64,000 nucleotides of DNA from contig JAPKZQ010000043.1 in NCBI GenBank assembly GCA_026393675.1, forward strand, positions 1-64,000, given 5' to 3'. Position numbers and translations under genes: made by a program. Positions 37,555 to 47,350 of this stretch are shown one piece after another. Numbering within the stretch: position 1 is the stretch's first letter; every line of letters starts with the position of its first letter. The stretch comes from Acidobacteriota bacterium (GTDB taxonomy: Bacteria > Acidobacteriota > Vicinamibacteria > Vicinamibacterales > JAKQTR01). The notes below the pieces were generated by a model, which worked only from the letters and a program-made list of their open reading frames with translations, did no database searches and was not told the origin of the DNA.

Positions 37555-39072
37555 TCAGGATACCAGCCGATATTGCAACGCCTCCGCCAGGTGCTCCGAC
37601 CGGACATCGGCGTCGTCGGCGAGGTCGGCGATGGTCCGTGCGACGCGCAGGATACGGTCGTGGGCCCGGCCGCTGAGTGCGAGTCGGCGGATGGCCGCGT
37701 CCAACAACGCCCTTCCATCGGCATCGAGCTTCGCGTAACGCCGCAGCATCCGCCCTTTGAGCAACGCGTTGAGCCGAACGCCTGTTTCGCCACTTCGCGC
37801 GGCCTGGCGTTCGCGTGCCCGAAGCACGCGCTCGCGGATCAACGCCGATGACTCCTGTGGCCGCTCGTCGCCGAGTACATCAGGCGGAACCCATGGCACA
37901 TCCACACACAGATCGATTCGATCGAGGAGAGGACCCGAGATCCGTCCCGTATAGCACTCGCGCTGGAGTGGCGTGCAGCGACACACGCGCACGGGATGCC
38001 CTGCGTATCCGCACCTGCACGGGTTCATGGCGCCGATGAGCAACACGCGAGCGGGGAATTCAGCCGAACGCGCAGCCCGCGCGATACGGATGCGGCCTTC
38101 TTCGAGCGGCTGCCGCAGCACTTCGAGGGCGCGCCGATCGAACTCGGGCATTTCGTCGAGGAAGAGCACCCCGTTGTGCGCCAGGCTCAACTCCCCTGGA
38201 CGAGGCAGCTTCCCGCCGCCTACCAGTGCTACATCCGAGATCGTGTGATGGGGCGCGCGGAAGGGCCGTGCGGTGAGCAAACCCGACCCCGGCAACAGCA
38301 GGCCGGCCACCGAGTGGATCGACGTCGATTCGAGGGACTCTTCGTCAGAGAGCGGCGGGAGTATTCCGGGCAGCCGACGCGCGAGCATGGTCTTGCCGCT
38401 GCCGGGCGGACCGACGAGCAGCAGGCTGTGTTCGCCGGCAGCCGAGATCTCCAGCGCCCGCTTGGCGAGCGCTTGTCCGCGGACGTCGGCCAAATCGCCC
38501 CAGTCGTCGATGGCGGTGTCTGTCCGCGGCCGGGGTGCGGCAGCCGCCTCGGTGATCGGCTCGATGCCGTTGAGCACGTCGACGGCGGCCATCAGTGTCG
38601 CAACCGGCTGTGTCTGGACGCCACCGACCACCCGCGCTTCCGCGGCGTTGTTCGCCGGCACGAGCACCCGCGCGCATCCAGCCTTTCGAGCGGCGATCGC
38701 GACCGGCAACGTGCCACGCGCCGCCTGAATGGCCCCATCGAGCGAGAGTTCGCCGACGACGACGGTGTGATCGATCGTGCGCTCCAAGACGATGCCCGTG
38801 GCGGCCAGCACGCCGAGGGCGATCGGCAGGTCAAATGAGGACCCAATCTTCGGCACGTCGGCGGGACCCAGGTTGACCGTCACGCGCTGGTCGGGAAACG
38901 GGAAGCCGGAATTGCGAATCGCCGTGCGGACACGGTCGCGGCTTTCGCGGACGCTCGTATCCGGAAGACCGACCATCGTGAAGCCCGGGAGGCCGGACGA
39001 CACATCAACCTCTACCTGGACGATGGTGGCGTCGATGCCGACAACGGCGGCGCTGAGGAGCGTGGCGAGCAC
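37555..39072 (-). CDS. comM: YifB/ComM-type Mg-chelatase-like AAA+ ATPase
   Basis: A 505-residue protein with a Lon-protease-like N-terminal domain (about 20-145), a Mg-chelatase-type AAA+ domain with Walker A GPPGSGKTM near 221, and a C-terminal MCM-like lid. A zinc-finger-like cluster CRCGYAGHPVRVCRC is present near residue 360. ComM is a branch-migration helicase that helps integrate DNA during natural transformation. The start appears to be a GTG at 39072 (MLATLLSAA), with a poor ribosome site. Together with the ComEA-like operon it supports transformability. Confidence 0.95.
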   Translation of the reverse strand: MLATLLSAAVVGIDATIVQVEVDVSSGLPGFTMVGLPDTSVRESRDRVRTAIRNSGFPFPDQRVTVNLGPADVPKIGSSFDLPIALGVLAATGIVLERTIDHTVVVGELSLDGAIQAARGTLPVAIAARKAGCARVLVPANNAAEARVVGGVQTQPVATLMAAVDVLNGIEPITEAAAAPRPRTDTAIDDWGDLADVRGQALAKRALEISAAGEHSLLLVGPPGSGKTMLARRLPGILPPLSDEESLESTSIHSVAGLLLPGSGLLTARPFRAPHHTISDVALVGGGKLPRPGELSLAHNGVLFLDEMPEFDRRALEVLRQPLEEGRIRIARAARSAEFPARVLLIGAMNPCRCGYAGHPVRVCRCTPLQRECYTGRISGPLLDRIDLCVDVPWVPPDVLGDERPQESSALIRERVLRARERQAARSGETGVRLNALLKGRMLRRYAKLDADGRALLDAAIRRLALSGRAHDRILRVARTIADLADDADVRSEHLAEALQYRLVS

Positions 39073-39239
39073 GAGTGGGGAAGTGCAAACTCGAGGCCGC
39101 CGGCGCGGGCCACAAGACGGTGTGATTCTCTAACAATCAGGCGGAATCGCCAGACAAGCGCCTTGACCGGTCGCAAGATCTGCCACCGACACCAACCGTG
39201 GCCCTGGCAGTTTCTGCGACCTGCGAGGGGAGAGCGGGC

Positions 39240-40997
39240 TCAGGGACGATGGCCGCCCGAATGCTGGCGGCTTGTGGAGATCGTGAGTCGTTCGCCGGGC
39301 GTGATGCGGTCGCTCTTGAGGCCGTTCAACGAGCGGATGTTCGCGATTGTCGTGTGGAACTGCTGCGCGATCGAATAGAGCGAGTCGCCTTTCCGGACGT
39401 GGTAGGTGATCTTGACGCGATCCGCCGAATCTGAGACCGAGGGAGCCGCGCGGGCCGGAGCCGACCGGGCAGGTGTCGGTGCGGGCTCGGGCCGATCTGT
39501 TCTCGACGCCAACAGCGTGCTAAGGGCCAGCGGGATCACCAGTTTCTGGCCCGGCGTCACCGCGGTCTTCAAGCCCAGGTAGTTCGCCTCGGCAAGGTCG
39601 GTGCGGCGCACGTGCAGTTTGTTCGCGATGGTCGTCAACGACTCGCCGCGACGGACGGTGTGCCACTGGAGTGGCGCCAGTTCCTCAGGCGGCAACTCGC
39701 CCAGCCGCTGCTCGACCATCTGGGCCGTGCCCTTGGGAACGCGCAGGAGATAGGCCTCGCCTCGGACGGGCGTCGTCCAACGCCGCAGTTCAGGATTCAG
39801 CCGCTGAATGTCGTCCACCGATACCCCGGCCCACTCCGCGATCTTGCGGAGATCAGCCGGTCCCGGCAACGACACGGTCTCGTACTCGGGCGGCGCGACA
39901 GGCTCGAAGGTAAAACCGTACTGCGCCGGATTGCGGGCGATGACGATCGACGCCAGCACCATCGGCACGTACTCGCGGGTTTCCCGCGGCAGCGGCGACG
40001 CCTTGTCGGCCAGCGCCCAGAAATCGGGTTGCCCCTTCCGTTTCACGACGCGCTGAATGTACCCGGGACCGCCGTTGTACGACGCCAGCGCAAGGTGCCA
40101 GTCGCCATCGAACATCTCGCTCAGCAGCTTCAGATACCTCGCGGCGGCCAGCGTCGCTTTTTCGGGATTCGATCGCTCGTCGATGTACCAGTTCTGCGTG
40201 AGCCCCAGGGAGGTGGCCGTGCCCTTCATAAGCTGCCAGAAGCCCTTGGCCGACGCGCGCGACAGCGCGTCGGTTCTGAACGCGCTCTCGACAATCGGGA
40301 TGTAGGCGAGATCGAGTGGCAATCCCTGCGACCGGAACGTGTTCTGAATCATCGGGAGGTACGGCATGCCACGTTGCATCGACGTCTGGAACCAGTCGTG
40401 CAACCGCCCCTGGAACACCTCGATCCACGAGAGCACTTTGTCATTGAGCGGGATGGGGACGTCGTGGAGCGTGGTCTGCAGATCCGCCGCCACGACCTCG
40501 CGGATTTCCGGTTTCGGCGTGGGTGTGTCCGACGTCGGCTGGTCGAGCAACTGGTCGATGGATGCGGGGACGGTCGGTTTCTCGGCGAAGCCGTCACCTT
40601 CGGCCAGCGTCCGCATCTCAAACGCGCTAATCCGATCGACGAGCCGGTCGAATTGCTCTTGAAGACGGCGATTGGAGCGAGCTCCGGACGGGGACTCCAG
40701 CAGGAGATCGATGGCGGCGTTGAACTCGACTTTCGCCCGGCTGAGGTGGCCGAGTTTCAACTCCGCAGCGCCGGTGTCGAACCTGGCTTGCGATTGGGCG
40801 ATGAGCGTATCGATCGCGTCCGGTGGGGGAGTCGCACGCGGCGTCTCGGGAGTCGGCGAGAGTGCCGCCACGGTGGTCGGGGGTGCCGGCTGGGGCGTTG
40901 CCACTGGCGGACGACTCGCCATCGCGCCGCCGCAGGCCACAGCCAGCAGTCCCGCAAGCGCCGCGCAACCGCCCCGCAGCCAGAATCGTCGGTGCAT
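39240..40997 (-). CDS. mltD: Membrane-bound lytic transglycosylase with two LysM domains (MltD-type)
   Basis: A 585-residue lipoprotein. The lipobox is LLAVAC|GG near residue 24. A region rich in Pro and Thr is followed by a helical part, then the SLT catalytic domain (about 185-330) with the catalytic Glu in PIVESAFRTDALSRASAKG and the YNGGPGY block. Two LysM repeats near the C-terminus (about 434-480 and 530-580) bind peptidoglycan; the first begins HTVRRGESL and the second HVRKGDSLYSIAQQF. Start ATG 40997 is used; a GTG six bases upstream is in frame. It trims glycan strands in the periplasm. The gene is divergent from the lipoprotein gene at 41225. Confidence 0.95.
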   Translation of the reverse strand: MHRRFWLRGGCAALAGLLAVACGGAMASRPPVATPQPAPPTTVAALSPTPETPRATPPPDAIDTLIAQSQARFDTGAAELKLGHLSRAKVEFNAAIDLLLESPSGARSNRRLQEQFDRLVDRISAFEMRTLAEGDGFAEKPTVPASIDQLLDQPTSDTPTPKPEIREVVAADLQTTLHDVPIPLNDKVLSWIEVFQGRLHDWFQTSMQRGMPYLPMIQNTFRSQGLPLDLAYIPIVESAFRTDALSRASAKGFWQLMKGTATSLGLTQNWYIDERSNPEKATLAAARYLKLLSEMFDGDWHLALASYNGGPGYIQRVVKRKGQPDFWALADKASPLPRETREYVPMVLASIVIARNPAQYGFTFEPVAPPEYETVSLPGPADLRKIAEWAGVSVDDIQRLNPELRRWTTPVRGEAYLLRVPKGTAQMVEQRLGELPPEELAPLQWHTVRRGESLTTIANKLHVRRTDLAEANYLGLKTAVTPGQKLVIPLALSTLLASRTDRPEPAPTPARSAPARAAPSVSDSADRVKITYHVRKGDSLYSIAQQFHTTIANIRSLNGLKSDRITPGERLTISTSRQHSGGHRP

Positions 40998-41150
40998 CAA
41001 CACATCCGGAATCGTCGTGGAGCCCTCGCGATCGATGACCGCGGGCAGACGTTGGCCACGTTAGCACGCAGATTGCGAGGCGGTCAACGTAAGTTCAAGC
41101 GCGTCAACAATAGCAGCGACGAGCGCCTGCCGCCTCGGGAGCCTGACGGG

Positions 41151-41179
41151 TTGCCTGTACGGGTGGCGACAGGTATCAT
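41151..41179 (+). promoter_or_regulatory. Sigma-70-like promoter upstream of the 41225 lipoprotein gene
   Basis: TTGCCT (41151-41156) and TATCAT (41174-41179) are separated by 17 bases, matching the consensus at four and five of six positions. Transcription would start near 41186, about 40 bases before the ATG. Confidence 0.5.
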
Positions 41180-41224
41180 TCCTTGATCGAGCCCTGCATC
41201 TGCTTTTGAACTGGTGAACTGAAC

Positions 41225-42091
41225 ATGCGAAGACTGATCGTCCTGGCCGGCATGGTGTTTCTGGTCGCCGCCTGCGGCAGCAAGAAGGACACCGCCGCGC
41301 CCCTTGGCTCCGCGACATTGGCACTCAATCACACCAAGATTCCCCTTGGGAGCCCGGTTGAGCTGACCTATCGATTCGAACTCGCGCCCGGCACCCAGTT
41401 GGGCAAGGACTACTGGGTGATGGCCCACTTCCTCGACGCCAATGACGAGCTGATGTGGACCGACGATCACAAGCCACCCGTTCCGTCGACGCGGTGGAAA
41501 CCCGGCACGCCCATCGAGTACAAGCGCACGATGTTCGTCCCGCTCTACCCGTATATTGGCGAGGCGACCGTCACGATCGGTCTGTACATGCTTGGCACCA
41601 ACGAACGCGTCCCGCTGTCGGGCCAGTTGGTGGGACAGCGGTCCTACCGCGTGGCGAAAATCCAGCTCCAGCCCCAGACCGACAACATCTTCCTCGCCTT
41701 CCTCGATGGCTGGCACGGTCCCGAGGTGGCGCCGCAGAATCAGTTCATCGAATGGCAGTGGACCCGGAAGGAGGCGACGATTCGCTTCCGTAATCCGCGG
41801 CGCAACGCCACGTTCTACCTGCACTACGATGGCATGCCCAAGGTCTTTCCCACTCCCCAAACCGCAACGATCACGATCGGGGACACTGTCGTCGACACGT
41901 TCCAGGTGGACACGGCCGACGAACAGATCCGGCGGATTCAACTCAAGGCCGCGCAGTTCGGGAACGACGACATGGTCGTGGCGCGCATTTCGCTCGATAA
42001 GTCGTTCGTCCCGGCGATCGTCACGCCGGGGAGCCGCGACACTCGCGAACTCGGCATCCGGGTGTTCCACGCATTTATCGAGCCTCAATAA
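41225..42091 (+). CDS. Predicted lipoprotein, unknown function
   Basis: A 288-residue lipoprotein with signal and lipobox LVAAC|GS (Cys17). The mature part appears to be two beta-sandwich regions: one near 25-140, in which LDANDELMWTDDHKPP stands out, and one near 150-285 with YLHYDGMP and TFQVDTADEQIRR. I do not recognise a named family. A good promoter-like sequence lies upstream. It precedes the pilus cluster by 200 bases and could be outer-membrane associated, but there is a separate promoter candidate for the cluster. Confidence 0.8.
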   Translation: MRRLIVLAGMVFLVAACGSKKDTAAPLGSATLALNHTKIPLGSPVELTYRFELAPGTQLGKDYWVMAHFLDANDELMWTDDHKPPVPSTRWKPGTPIEYKRTMFVPLYPYIGEATVTIGLYMLGTNERVPLSGQLVGQRSYRVAKIQLQPQTDNIFLAFLDGWHGPEVAPQNQFIEWQWTRKEATIRFRNPRRNATFYLHYDGMPKVFPTPQTATITIGDTVVDTFQVDTADEQIRRIQLKAAQFGNDDMVVARISLDKSFVPAIVTPGSRDTRELGIRVFHAFIEPQ

Positions 42092-42232
42092 CGAACATGC
42101 CCGGCAGGTCTCCGGATTTCCGTGGCGGCCCCCTTCGGGATCGCAGCCGTCTTTTCGGCCTTCGACGATGTCTAAAGGACTGGTTGTCGACACGGGAGAT
42201 CGCTTGAAGAGGCGGGCTCCTGTACGACAACC

Positions 42233-42241
42233 TGCTATAAT
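42233..42241 (+). promoter_or_regulatory. Extended -10 promoter element for the pilus cluster
   Basis: TGCTATAAT at 42233-42241 is a perfect TATAAT (42236-42241) with an upstream TG, the extended -10 form that can work without a good -35. No matching -35 box is seen at 16-18 bases. It lies 50 bases before the pilC start at 42292. Confidence 0.5.
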
Positions 42242-42291
42242 CGCGCAACGCGTCTGGATCGCGCTAATTGTCTGACTCTCCATGGGTTGCG

Positions 42292-43515
42292 ATGGAATAT
42301 CGCTGCAGGCTGGGAACGCAAACGGGCGAAATCGTGGAGCAGTTCCACATGGCCGACGACGAGTCGGGCCTCCGGCACGATCTCGAACAGAAGGGCTTCT
42401 GCGTCATCGCGCTGCAGCCGAAAAGCGCGTTCGGGAGATTCTCGCTGCCCGTGGCGCTGGCGCGGCGCAAACGCATTCCGACGCGCGAGTTCCTCGTGTT
42501 CAACCAGGAGCTGGCCACGCTGCTGAAAGCCGGCATGCCCCTGGTCCAATCCCTCGATATTCTGCGCAGTCGTGTCGTGCACCCCACGTTCCGGTCAGTG
42601 CTCGATGCGGTGTACGAACGCGTCAGAGCCGGCAGTTCACTCTCGGACGCGTTTGCCGAACACGGCGACCTGTTTCCGGGCGCGTACACGGCGTCGCTGC
42701 TCGCCGGAGAGAAGAGCGGTAGCCTCGAGGGCGTGCTTCGCCGGTACGTGAGCTACATCAAGATGGTGGGAGTGGTGAAGCGCCGGATGGTCTCGGCTCT
42801 TGTGTATCCGGCCGTGCTCATCACGCTCGCGCTGGTCGTCGTCGGCATCATCGTGCTGAAAGTGGTGCCGGAGTTTTCGTCGTTCTACGCGAGTTTCGGC
42901 GCGGAGCTTCCGCTCGCCACCCGGGTGATCGTGAAGGGATCGGCACTGATTCGCGATCACGTCGTGCTGATCGCCGCCGTCGCGGCCGTGGCGATCGCCA
43001 GCGCGTGGAACTGGCTCGGACGCAAGGAGCAGCGGACCCGGTTCGACCGCGCCGTGCTCAAGTTGCCCTGGATCGGGTCGGTGGCGCAACGATTTGCGAC
43101 ATCTCAGCTGGCCAGGACGCTCGCCACACTGCTCGGAGGCGGCCTGCCGCTGGTGACTGCGATCGATATCGCCGCGCGTTCGGGCGGCAACCAACACTTG
43201 TCAGAACAGATGCGCGTGGTCGGCGCACGGGTCCGGGAAGGGGAGCCGTTTGCCGGCGCCCTGGCCTCACGGGGCGTCTTTCCCGAAGTGGCGATCAAGA
43301 TGGCCGAGGTGGGCGAGGCCACAGGTGCGCTGCAGGACATGCTCACGAGCCTGGCGGATTTCTACGACGAGGAAGTCGAGACCGAACTGGCGCGATTTGT
43401 CGCCTTGATTGAACCGGCCCTCCTCGTCATCATGGGGTTGGTGATTGCGAGCCTGCTGCTCGCGCTGTACATGCCGCTGTTCCAGCTGAGTTCCGTGGTC
43501 GGCACACGGTACTAG
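42292..43515 (+). CDS. pilC: Inner-membrane assembly platform protein PilC/GspF
   Basis: A 407-residue protein of the GspF/PilC family. It has two cytoplasmic four-helix GspF domains (about 70-195 and 270-395), and three membrane helices near 168-190, 220-240 and 375-400. The opening EYRCRLGTQTGEI is a short N-terminal domain. LLKAGMPLVQSL and LLGGGLPLVTAID mark the two repeats. ATG 42292 is the first sensible start; an upstream frame continues 8 codons. It is the first gene of a plus-strand run of about eleven cistrons and works with the ATPase PilB. Confidence 0.94.
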   Translation: MEYRCRLGTQTGEIVEQFHMADDESGLRHDLEQKGFCVIALQPKSAFGRFSLPVALARRKRIPTREFLVFNQELATLLKAGMPLVQSLDILRSRVVHPTFRSVLDAVYERVRAGSSLSDAFAEHGDLFPGAYTASLLAGEKSGSLEGVLRRYVSYIKMVGVVKRRMVSALVYPAVLITLALVVVGIIVLKVVPEFSSFYASFGAELPLATRVIVKGSALIRDHVVLIAAVAAVAIASAWNWLGRKEQRTRFDRAVLKLPWIGSVAQRFATSQLARTLATLLGGGLPLVTAIDIAARSGGNQHLSEQMRVVGARVREGEPFAGALASRGVFPEVAIKMAEVGEATGALQDMLTSLADFYDEEVETELARFVALIEPALLVIMGLVIASLLLALYMPLFQLSSVVGTRY

Positions 43516-43537
43516 CGGCGAGGGGAGTGTCCTGATC

Positions 43538-45199
43538 GTGAACGCGAACCGTTCAACCAACCCATCCACCCCGCCGAGCGAGCTGTTCGCCGATCGGACG
43601 TCGGACACGACTGGTGATCCTGCCGCCGAACTCGCGCACGCTCAACGTCTCGCGGAGCGGTACGGACTGGACTTCGTCGACCTCGAGCACTTCCGCATCG
43701 ACCACGATCTGTTCCGTTCGATCCCGGCCGATCTGATGTTGCGATACGGCTTTGTGCCCTATCGCCGCGACGGCCGCACGCTGGCCATCGTCGTCTCCGA
43801 CCCGAGTGACCTGGCCGTGCTCGACGAGCTTGAGGTCGTGCTGTCGACGCCCCTCCGCGTGATGGTCGGCACGCACTCCGCCATTGAATCGATTCTCCAG
43901 AAGAGCGAGAGTTCCCAGCGTGTCCTCGATGAAGCCACGGAAGGCTTCCAGATCCAGTTGCTGAAAGACGACGACACCAGCGACGAGAACCTCACGGTCG
44001 AGCGGCTGACGAGCGACATCAACCCGATGATTCGGCTCGTGGATTCCACCATCTTCACCGCCATCCAGCGCCGGGCCTCCGACATCCATATCGAGACACA
44101 GGACGATGCGGTCTGCGTGAAGTACAGGATTGACGGCGTGCTGCAGTCGGCGTTCCGGCCGATTGCCAAGCAGCACCACAGCGCCATCATCTCGCGCATC
44201 AAGGTCATGGCCGAACTCGACATCGCCGAGAAGCGCGTGCCGCAGGACGGACGGTTCCGGTTGCGCCTGCCGGGCAAGACCATCGACTTCCGCGTGTCGA
44301 TCATGCCCAGTGTCCATGGCGAGGATGCCGTCATCCGCATTCTCGACAAGGAGTCGATCAGCGAGCAGTTCAGCGAGCTTCGGCTCGACATTCTCGGGTT
44401 CCCCGAGGCCGAACTGCGACGCTTCCGCAAGTACATCGCGGAACCCTACGGCATGGTCCTCGTCACGGGGCCGACCGGCAGCGGGAAGACGACCACGCTC
44501 TATGCGGCGCTCTCCGAGATCAAATCTCCCGAAGACAAAATCATCACGATTGAGGATCCGGTCGAATACCAGTTGAAGGGCATCACGCAGATTCCGATCA
44601 ATGAGAAAAAGGGCCTGACCTTTGCGCGCGGCCTCAGGTCGATCCTGCGCCACGATCCCGACAAGATCATGGTCGGAGAAATCCGCGATCCGGAAACAGC
44701 ACAGATTGCGATTCAATCTGCTCTGACCGGCCACCTGGTGTTCACGACGGTTCACGCGAACAACGTGCTCGACGTGCTCGGTCGCTTCCTCAATATGGGG
44801 GTCGAACCGTACCAGTTCGTGTCGGCCCTCAACTGCGTGCTGGCCCAGCGGTTGGTGCGATGCATCTGCGCGCATTGCAAGCGGCCGGCGACGATCTCGC
44901 GCGCCATGCTCGAGGAGTCTGGACTGGACCCGGTGGGCATGCAGTCGCACGTCTTCTACGAAGGCGCCGGCTGTATCGAGTGCGGCGGGACCGGATACAA
45001 AGGGCGCACGGCCATCTGCGAACTCCTTGATCTGTCGGACCGGATTCGGGAGATGATTCTCGAACGCAAGCCCACGTCCGAGATCAAGAAACAAGCCCGA
45101 GACGAGGGGATGCGCTTTCTGCGGGAGAGCGCCGTCGAGACCGTGATGCGGGGGCTCACGACACTGCGCGAGATTAACAAGGTGACGTTCGTCGAATGA
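43538..45199 (+). CDS. pilB: Pilus/secretion assembly ATPase PilB/GspE
   Basis: A 553-residue hexameric ATPase. The N-terminal domain (about 1-140) is of the GspE_N type. The C-terminal core has Walker A GPTGSGKTTTLYAAL near 311, the Asp box IEDPVEYQ, Walker B DKIMVGEIRDPETA and the His box TTVHANN. A zinc-binding tetracysteine is present: CICAHC near 442 and CIECGG near 479. It powers pseudopilin extension. The start is GTG 43538, and its TGA overlaps the ATG of pilM. Confidence 0.95.
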   Translation: MNANRSTNPSTPPSELFADRTSDTTGDPAAELAHAQRLAERYGLDFVDLEHFRIDHDLFRSIPADLMLRYGFVPYRRDGRTLAIVVSDPSDLAVLDELEVVLSTPLRVMVGTHSAIESILQKSESSQRVLDEATEGFQIQLLKDDDTSDENLTVERLTSDINPMIRLVDSTIFTAIQRRASDIHIETQDDAVCVKYRIDGVLQSAFRPIAKQHHSAIISRIKVMAELDIAEKRVPQDGRFRLRLPGKTIDFRVSIMPSVHGEDAVIRILDKESISEQFSELRLDILGFPEAELRRFRKYIAEPYGMVLVTGPTGSGKTTTLYAALSEIKSPEDKIITIEDPVEYQLKGITQIPINEKKGLTFARGLRSILRHDPDKIMVGEIRDPETAQIAIQSALTGHLVFTTVHANNVLDVLGRFLNMGVEPYQFVSALNCVLAQRLVRCICAHCKRPATISRAMLEESGLDPVGMQSHVFYEGAGCIECGGTGYKGRTAICELLDLSDRIREMILERKPTSEIKKQARDEGMRFLRESAVETVMRGLTTLREINKVTFVE

Positions 45200-46161
45200 G
45201 ACTGCCACGCATGCTGCGCACGCCACCTCCAGCGGTGGCCGTCGACATCACGCCGCGCCATGTGGCGGCCGTCGAGGTGTCTGGCAGCACCGCAGCCGGG
45301 TTCCGCGTCACCCGGTACGGGGTCGAACCGTTGGCCGCCGGCGCCGTGGTTCCGTCTCTGAACGCGTCGAACGTCGCACGGCCCGCAGACCTCACAGAGG
45401 CCCTGCGGCGCGTCTGGGACCAATTGGGGCACCGTCCGAAGCGGGTGGCGCTGATCATTCCCGATGGTGTCGCCAAGGTGTCGTTCGTCCGATTCCAGCA
45501 GGTCCCCGCTCGAACGTCCGATTTGGACGAGTTGATCAGGTTCCAGATCAAGAAAGCGGCACCGTTCCGGATCGAAGAGTCGCAGATCTCGTACAGCAAA
45601 GGCCTGGAGACGGCCGACGGCCAGGAATTCGTCGTCGTGCAGGCTCGGCGCGACCTGATCGGCGAGTATGAGGCGGCCTGCCAGGCGTCCGGCGCGACGG
45701 CGGGCATGGTGGACCTGGCGACCTTCAATGTCGCCAATGCGGTGATCGCCGGCGATCCGGCGCTGAGGGGGGACTGGCTGCTCGTGCACGTGACCCCGGG
45801 TGGCGCGGCCCTCGCGATTCACCGCGGCCGCGATATCGCCTTCTTCCGTCACCGTGGCGGCGAGGGCGATGGCAACCTTGGCGATCTCGTGCACCAGACG
45901 GCCATGTTCTACCAGGATCGCCTCGGCGGCGCGGGATTCACCCGGGTGCTGGTGGCCGGCGGCACACAGGCCGACGGCCCGCAGACAGCACGCAAGACCA
46001 TTGAGACCCGCCTGGACAGGTCGGTCGAAGAGGTCGATCCAATGAAGGCCGTGAGTTTTGCGGATCGCACGTCGCTGCCGCCCGATCTGGCCGATGCCCT
46101 GACGGCCTCAATCGGTCTGGCGATTGCGCAGCGAACCGCCGACACGGACAGGGATTTCTAG
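45196..46161 (+). CDS. pilM: Actin-like pilus assembly protein PilM
   Basis: A 321-residue protein of the PilM/GspL-N group, with the ATPase-actin fold. VAVDITPRHVAAVEV begins the first phosphate loop, and LVAGGTQADG near residues 253-262 is the adenosine loop. It sits at the cytoplasmic face and binds the N-terminus of PilN. The start overlaps pilB (ATGA). The gene order pilM-N-O-P-Q follows at once. Confidence 0.92.
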   Translation: MRLPRMLRTPPPAVAVDITPRHVAAVEVSGSTAAGFRVTRYGVEPLAAGAVVPSLNASNVARPADLTEALRRVWDQLGHRPKRVALIIPDGVAKVSFVRFQQVPARTSDLDELIRFQIKKAAPFRIEESQISYSKGLETADGQEFVVVQARRDLIGEYEAACQASGATAGMVDLATFNVANAVIAGDPALRGDWLLVHVTPGGAALAIHRGRDIAFFRHRGGEGDGNLGDLVHQTAMFYQDRLGGAGFTRVLVAGGTQADGPQTARKTIETRLDRSVEEVDPMKAVSFADRTSLPPDLADALTASIGLAIAQRTADTDRDF

Positions 46162-46163
46162 AG

Positions 46164-46754
46164 ATGCTCAGACACAACCTGTCCACGCGGCCTTTCTATA
46201 ATGAGCGCGCGGTCCACGTCGTGCTGGCAGTGGTGTCGCTCGTGGCCGTTGGGGCCACCGCGTTCAACGCGTGGCAGTTCTCCGTCCTCTCGGGCCGGAC
46301 TGGTCAGTTGGAGTCGGGGCTCCAGACCACCGAACGGAAGGCCGACGACTTGCGTACCCGTGCCGCCAGGCTTCGGACTTCCATCAATCCAAAGGAACTC
46401 GACTCGACGATCGCGGCTGCCGATGAGGCCAACATCCTGATCGATCGGCGCGTATTCTCGTGGACGGAGCTTTTCAACCAGTTTGAGACGACGCTGCCCG
46501 AATCGGTCCGTATCACCTCGGTGCGTCCCCGGATCGATCGTGGCGCAGGCATGACTGTGTCGGTCGTGGTGGTGGCGAAGAACGCGGAAGGCATTGATAC
46601 CTTCATCGAGAAACTGGAGAAGACGGCGGCCTTTACCGGATTGCTCTCACGCGAGGAGTTCGTCCGGGAGGATGGCACGCTGCAGGCCTCGCTCGAAGGA
46701 CAGTACACGCCCGGCCTGTCGCGGGCGGCCCGGCCGAAGGCGGTGCGGCGATGA
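46164..46754 (+). CDS. pilN: Pilus assembly protein PilN
   Basis: A 196-residue bitopic protein. The opening MLRHNLSTRPFYNERAVHV resembles the PilM-binding N-terminal segment of PilN. One membrane helix (about 19-39) is followed by a coiled coil (about 45-85) and a periplasmic ferredoxin-like domain. It starts 2 bases after pilM and its TGA overlaps pilO (ATGA). PilN pairs with PilO to link PilM to the secretin. Confidence 0.88.
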   Translation: MLRHNLSTRPFYNERAVHVVLAVVSLVAVGATAFNAWQFSVLSGRTGQLESGLQTTERKADDLRTRAARLRTSINPKELDSTIAAADEANILIDRRVFSWTELFNQFETTLPESVRITSVRPRIDRGAGMTVSVVVVAKNAEGIDTFIEKLEKTAAFTGLLSREEFVREDGTLQASLEGQYTPGLSRAARPKAVRR

Positions 46755-47350
46755 CGGGCGGACTCCTGGGGCGCGTCGTGCGCGAGAAGCGGGCCGTCGT
46801 GCTGATCCTGGCGGTCGCGTTGCTGGCCAACCTCGCGATCGCGGCGCTGGTCGTGTATCCGATGTCGGCTTCGGTCCAAACCGGCGAGCAGCAGGCAGAG
46901 ATCGCCGCGCAGGCCCTGCGCGCCGCGCAACGAGAATTCGCCACCGCCAACGCCACGATGACGGGCAGGACCCGCGCGACCGACGACTTGAGGCGCTTCT
47001 ACACGAAGCTCCTACCCGCAGATCTCGCCGGCGCCCGGCGGGCGACGTACCTCAAACTGACGCAACTGGCACGCGATGCGGAACTCAAGGCGCAGCGGCG
47101 CCTGGAAGAGGTCCACGAGCCGCGGCAGGACGAGGTGGACGCCGGAATCACGCTGGCGAGACTGGCCATCTCGATGGTGCTCAAGGGCGAGTATGAGAGT
47201 GTTCGCCAATTCCTCAGAGACATCGAAGCGGCCAGCGAATTCATCGTCATCGACAACGTGGCGTTGGCGGAAGGCGCCGAGCCTGGCTCGGCGCTGGTCC
47301 TGACGGTGGAATTGTCGACCTACTACCGGATGGCGAGCCATGGGAATTAG
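46751..47350 (+). CDS. pilO: Pilus assembly protein PilO (GspM-like)
   Basis: A 199-residue bitopic protein with a membrane helix (about 14-36), a coiled coil (about 42-90) and a periplasmic ferredoxin-like domain (about 105-195) that includes LKGEYESVRQFLRDIE, a typical PilO stretch. It overlaps pilN by 4 bases and pilP by 11 bases, which argues for a single operon. Identification rests on position and architecture more than on motifs. Confidence 0.85.
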   Translation: MTGGLLGRVVREKRAVVLILAVALLANLAIAALVVYPMSASVQTGEQQAEIAAQALRAAQREFATANATMTGRTRATDDLRRFYTKLLPADLAGARRATYLKLTQLARDAELKAQRRLEEVHEPRQDEVDAGITLARLAISMVLKGEYESVRQFLRDIEAASEFIVIDNVALAEGAEPGSALVLTVELSTYYRMASHGN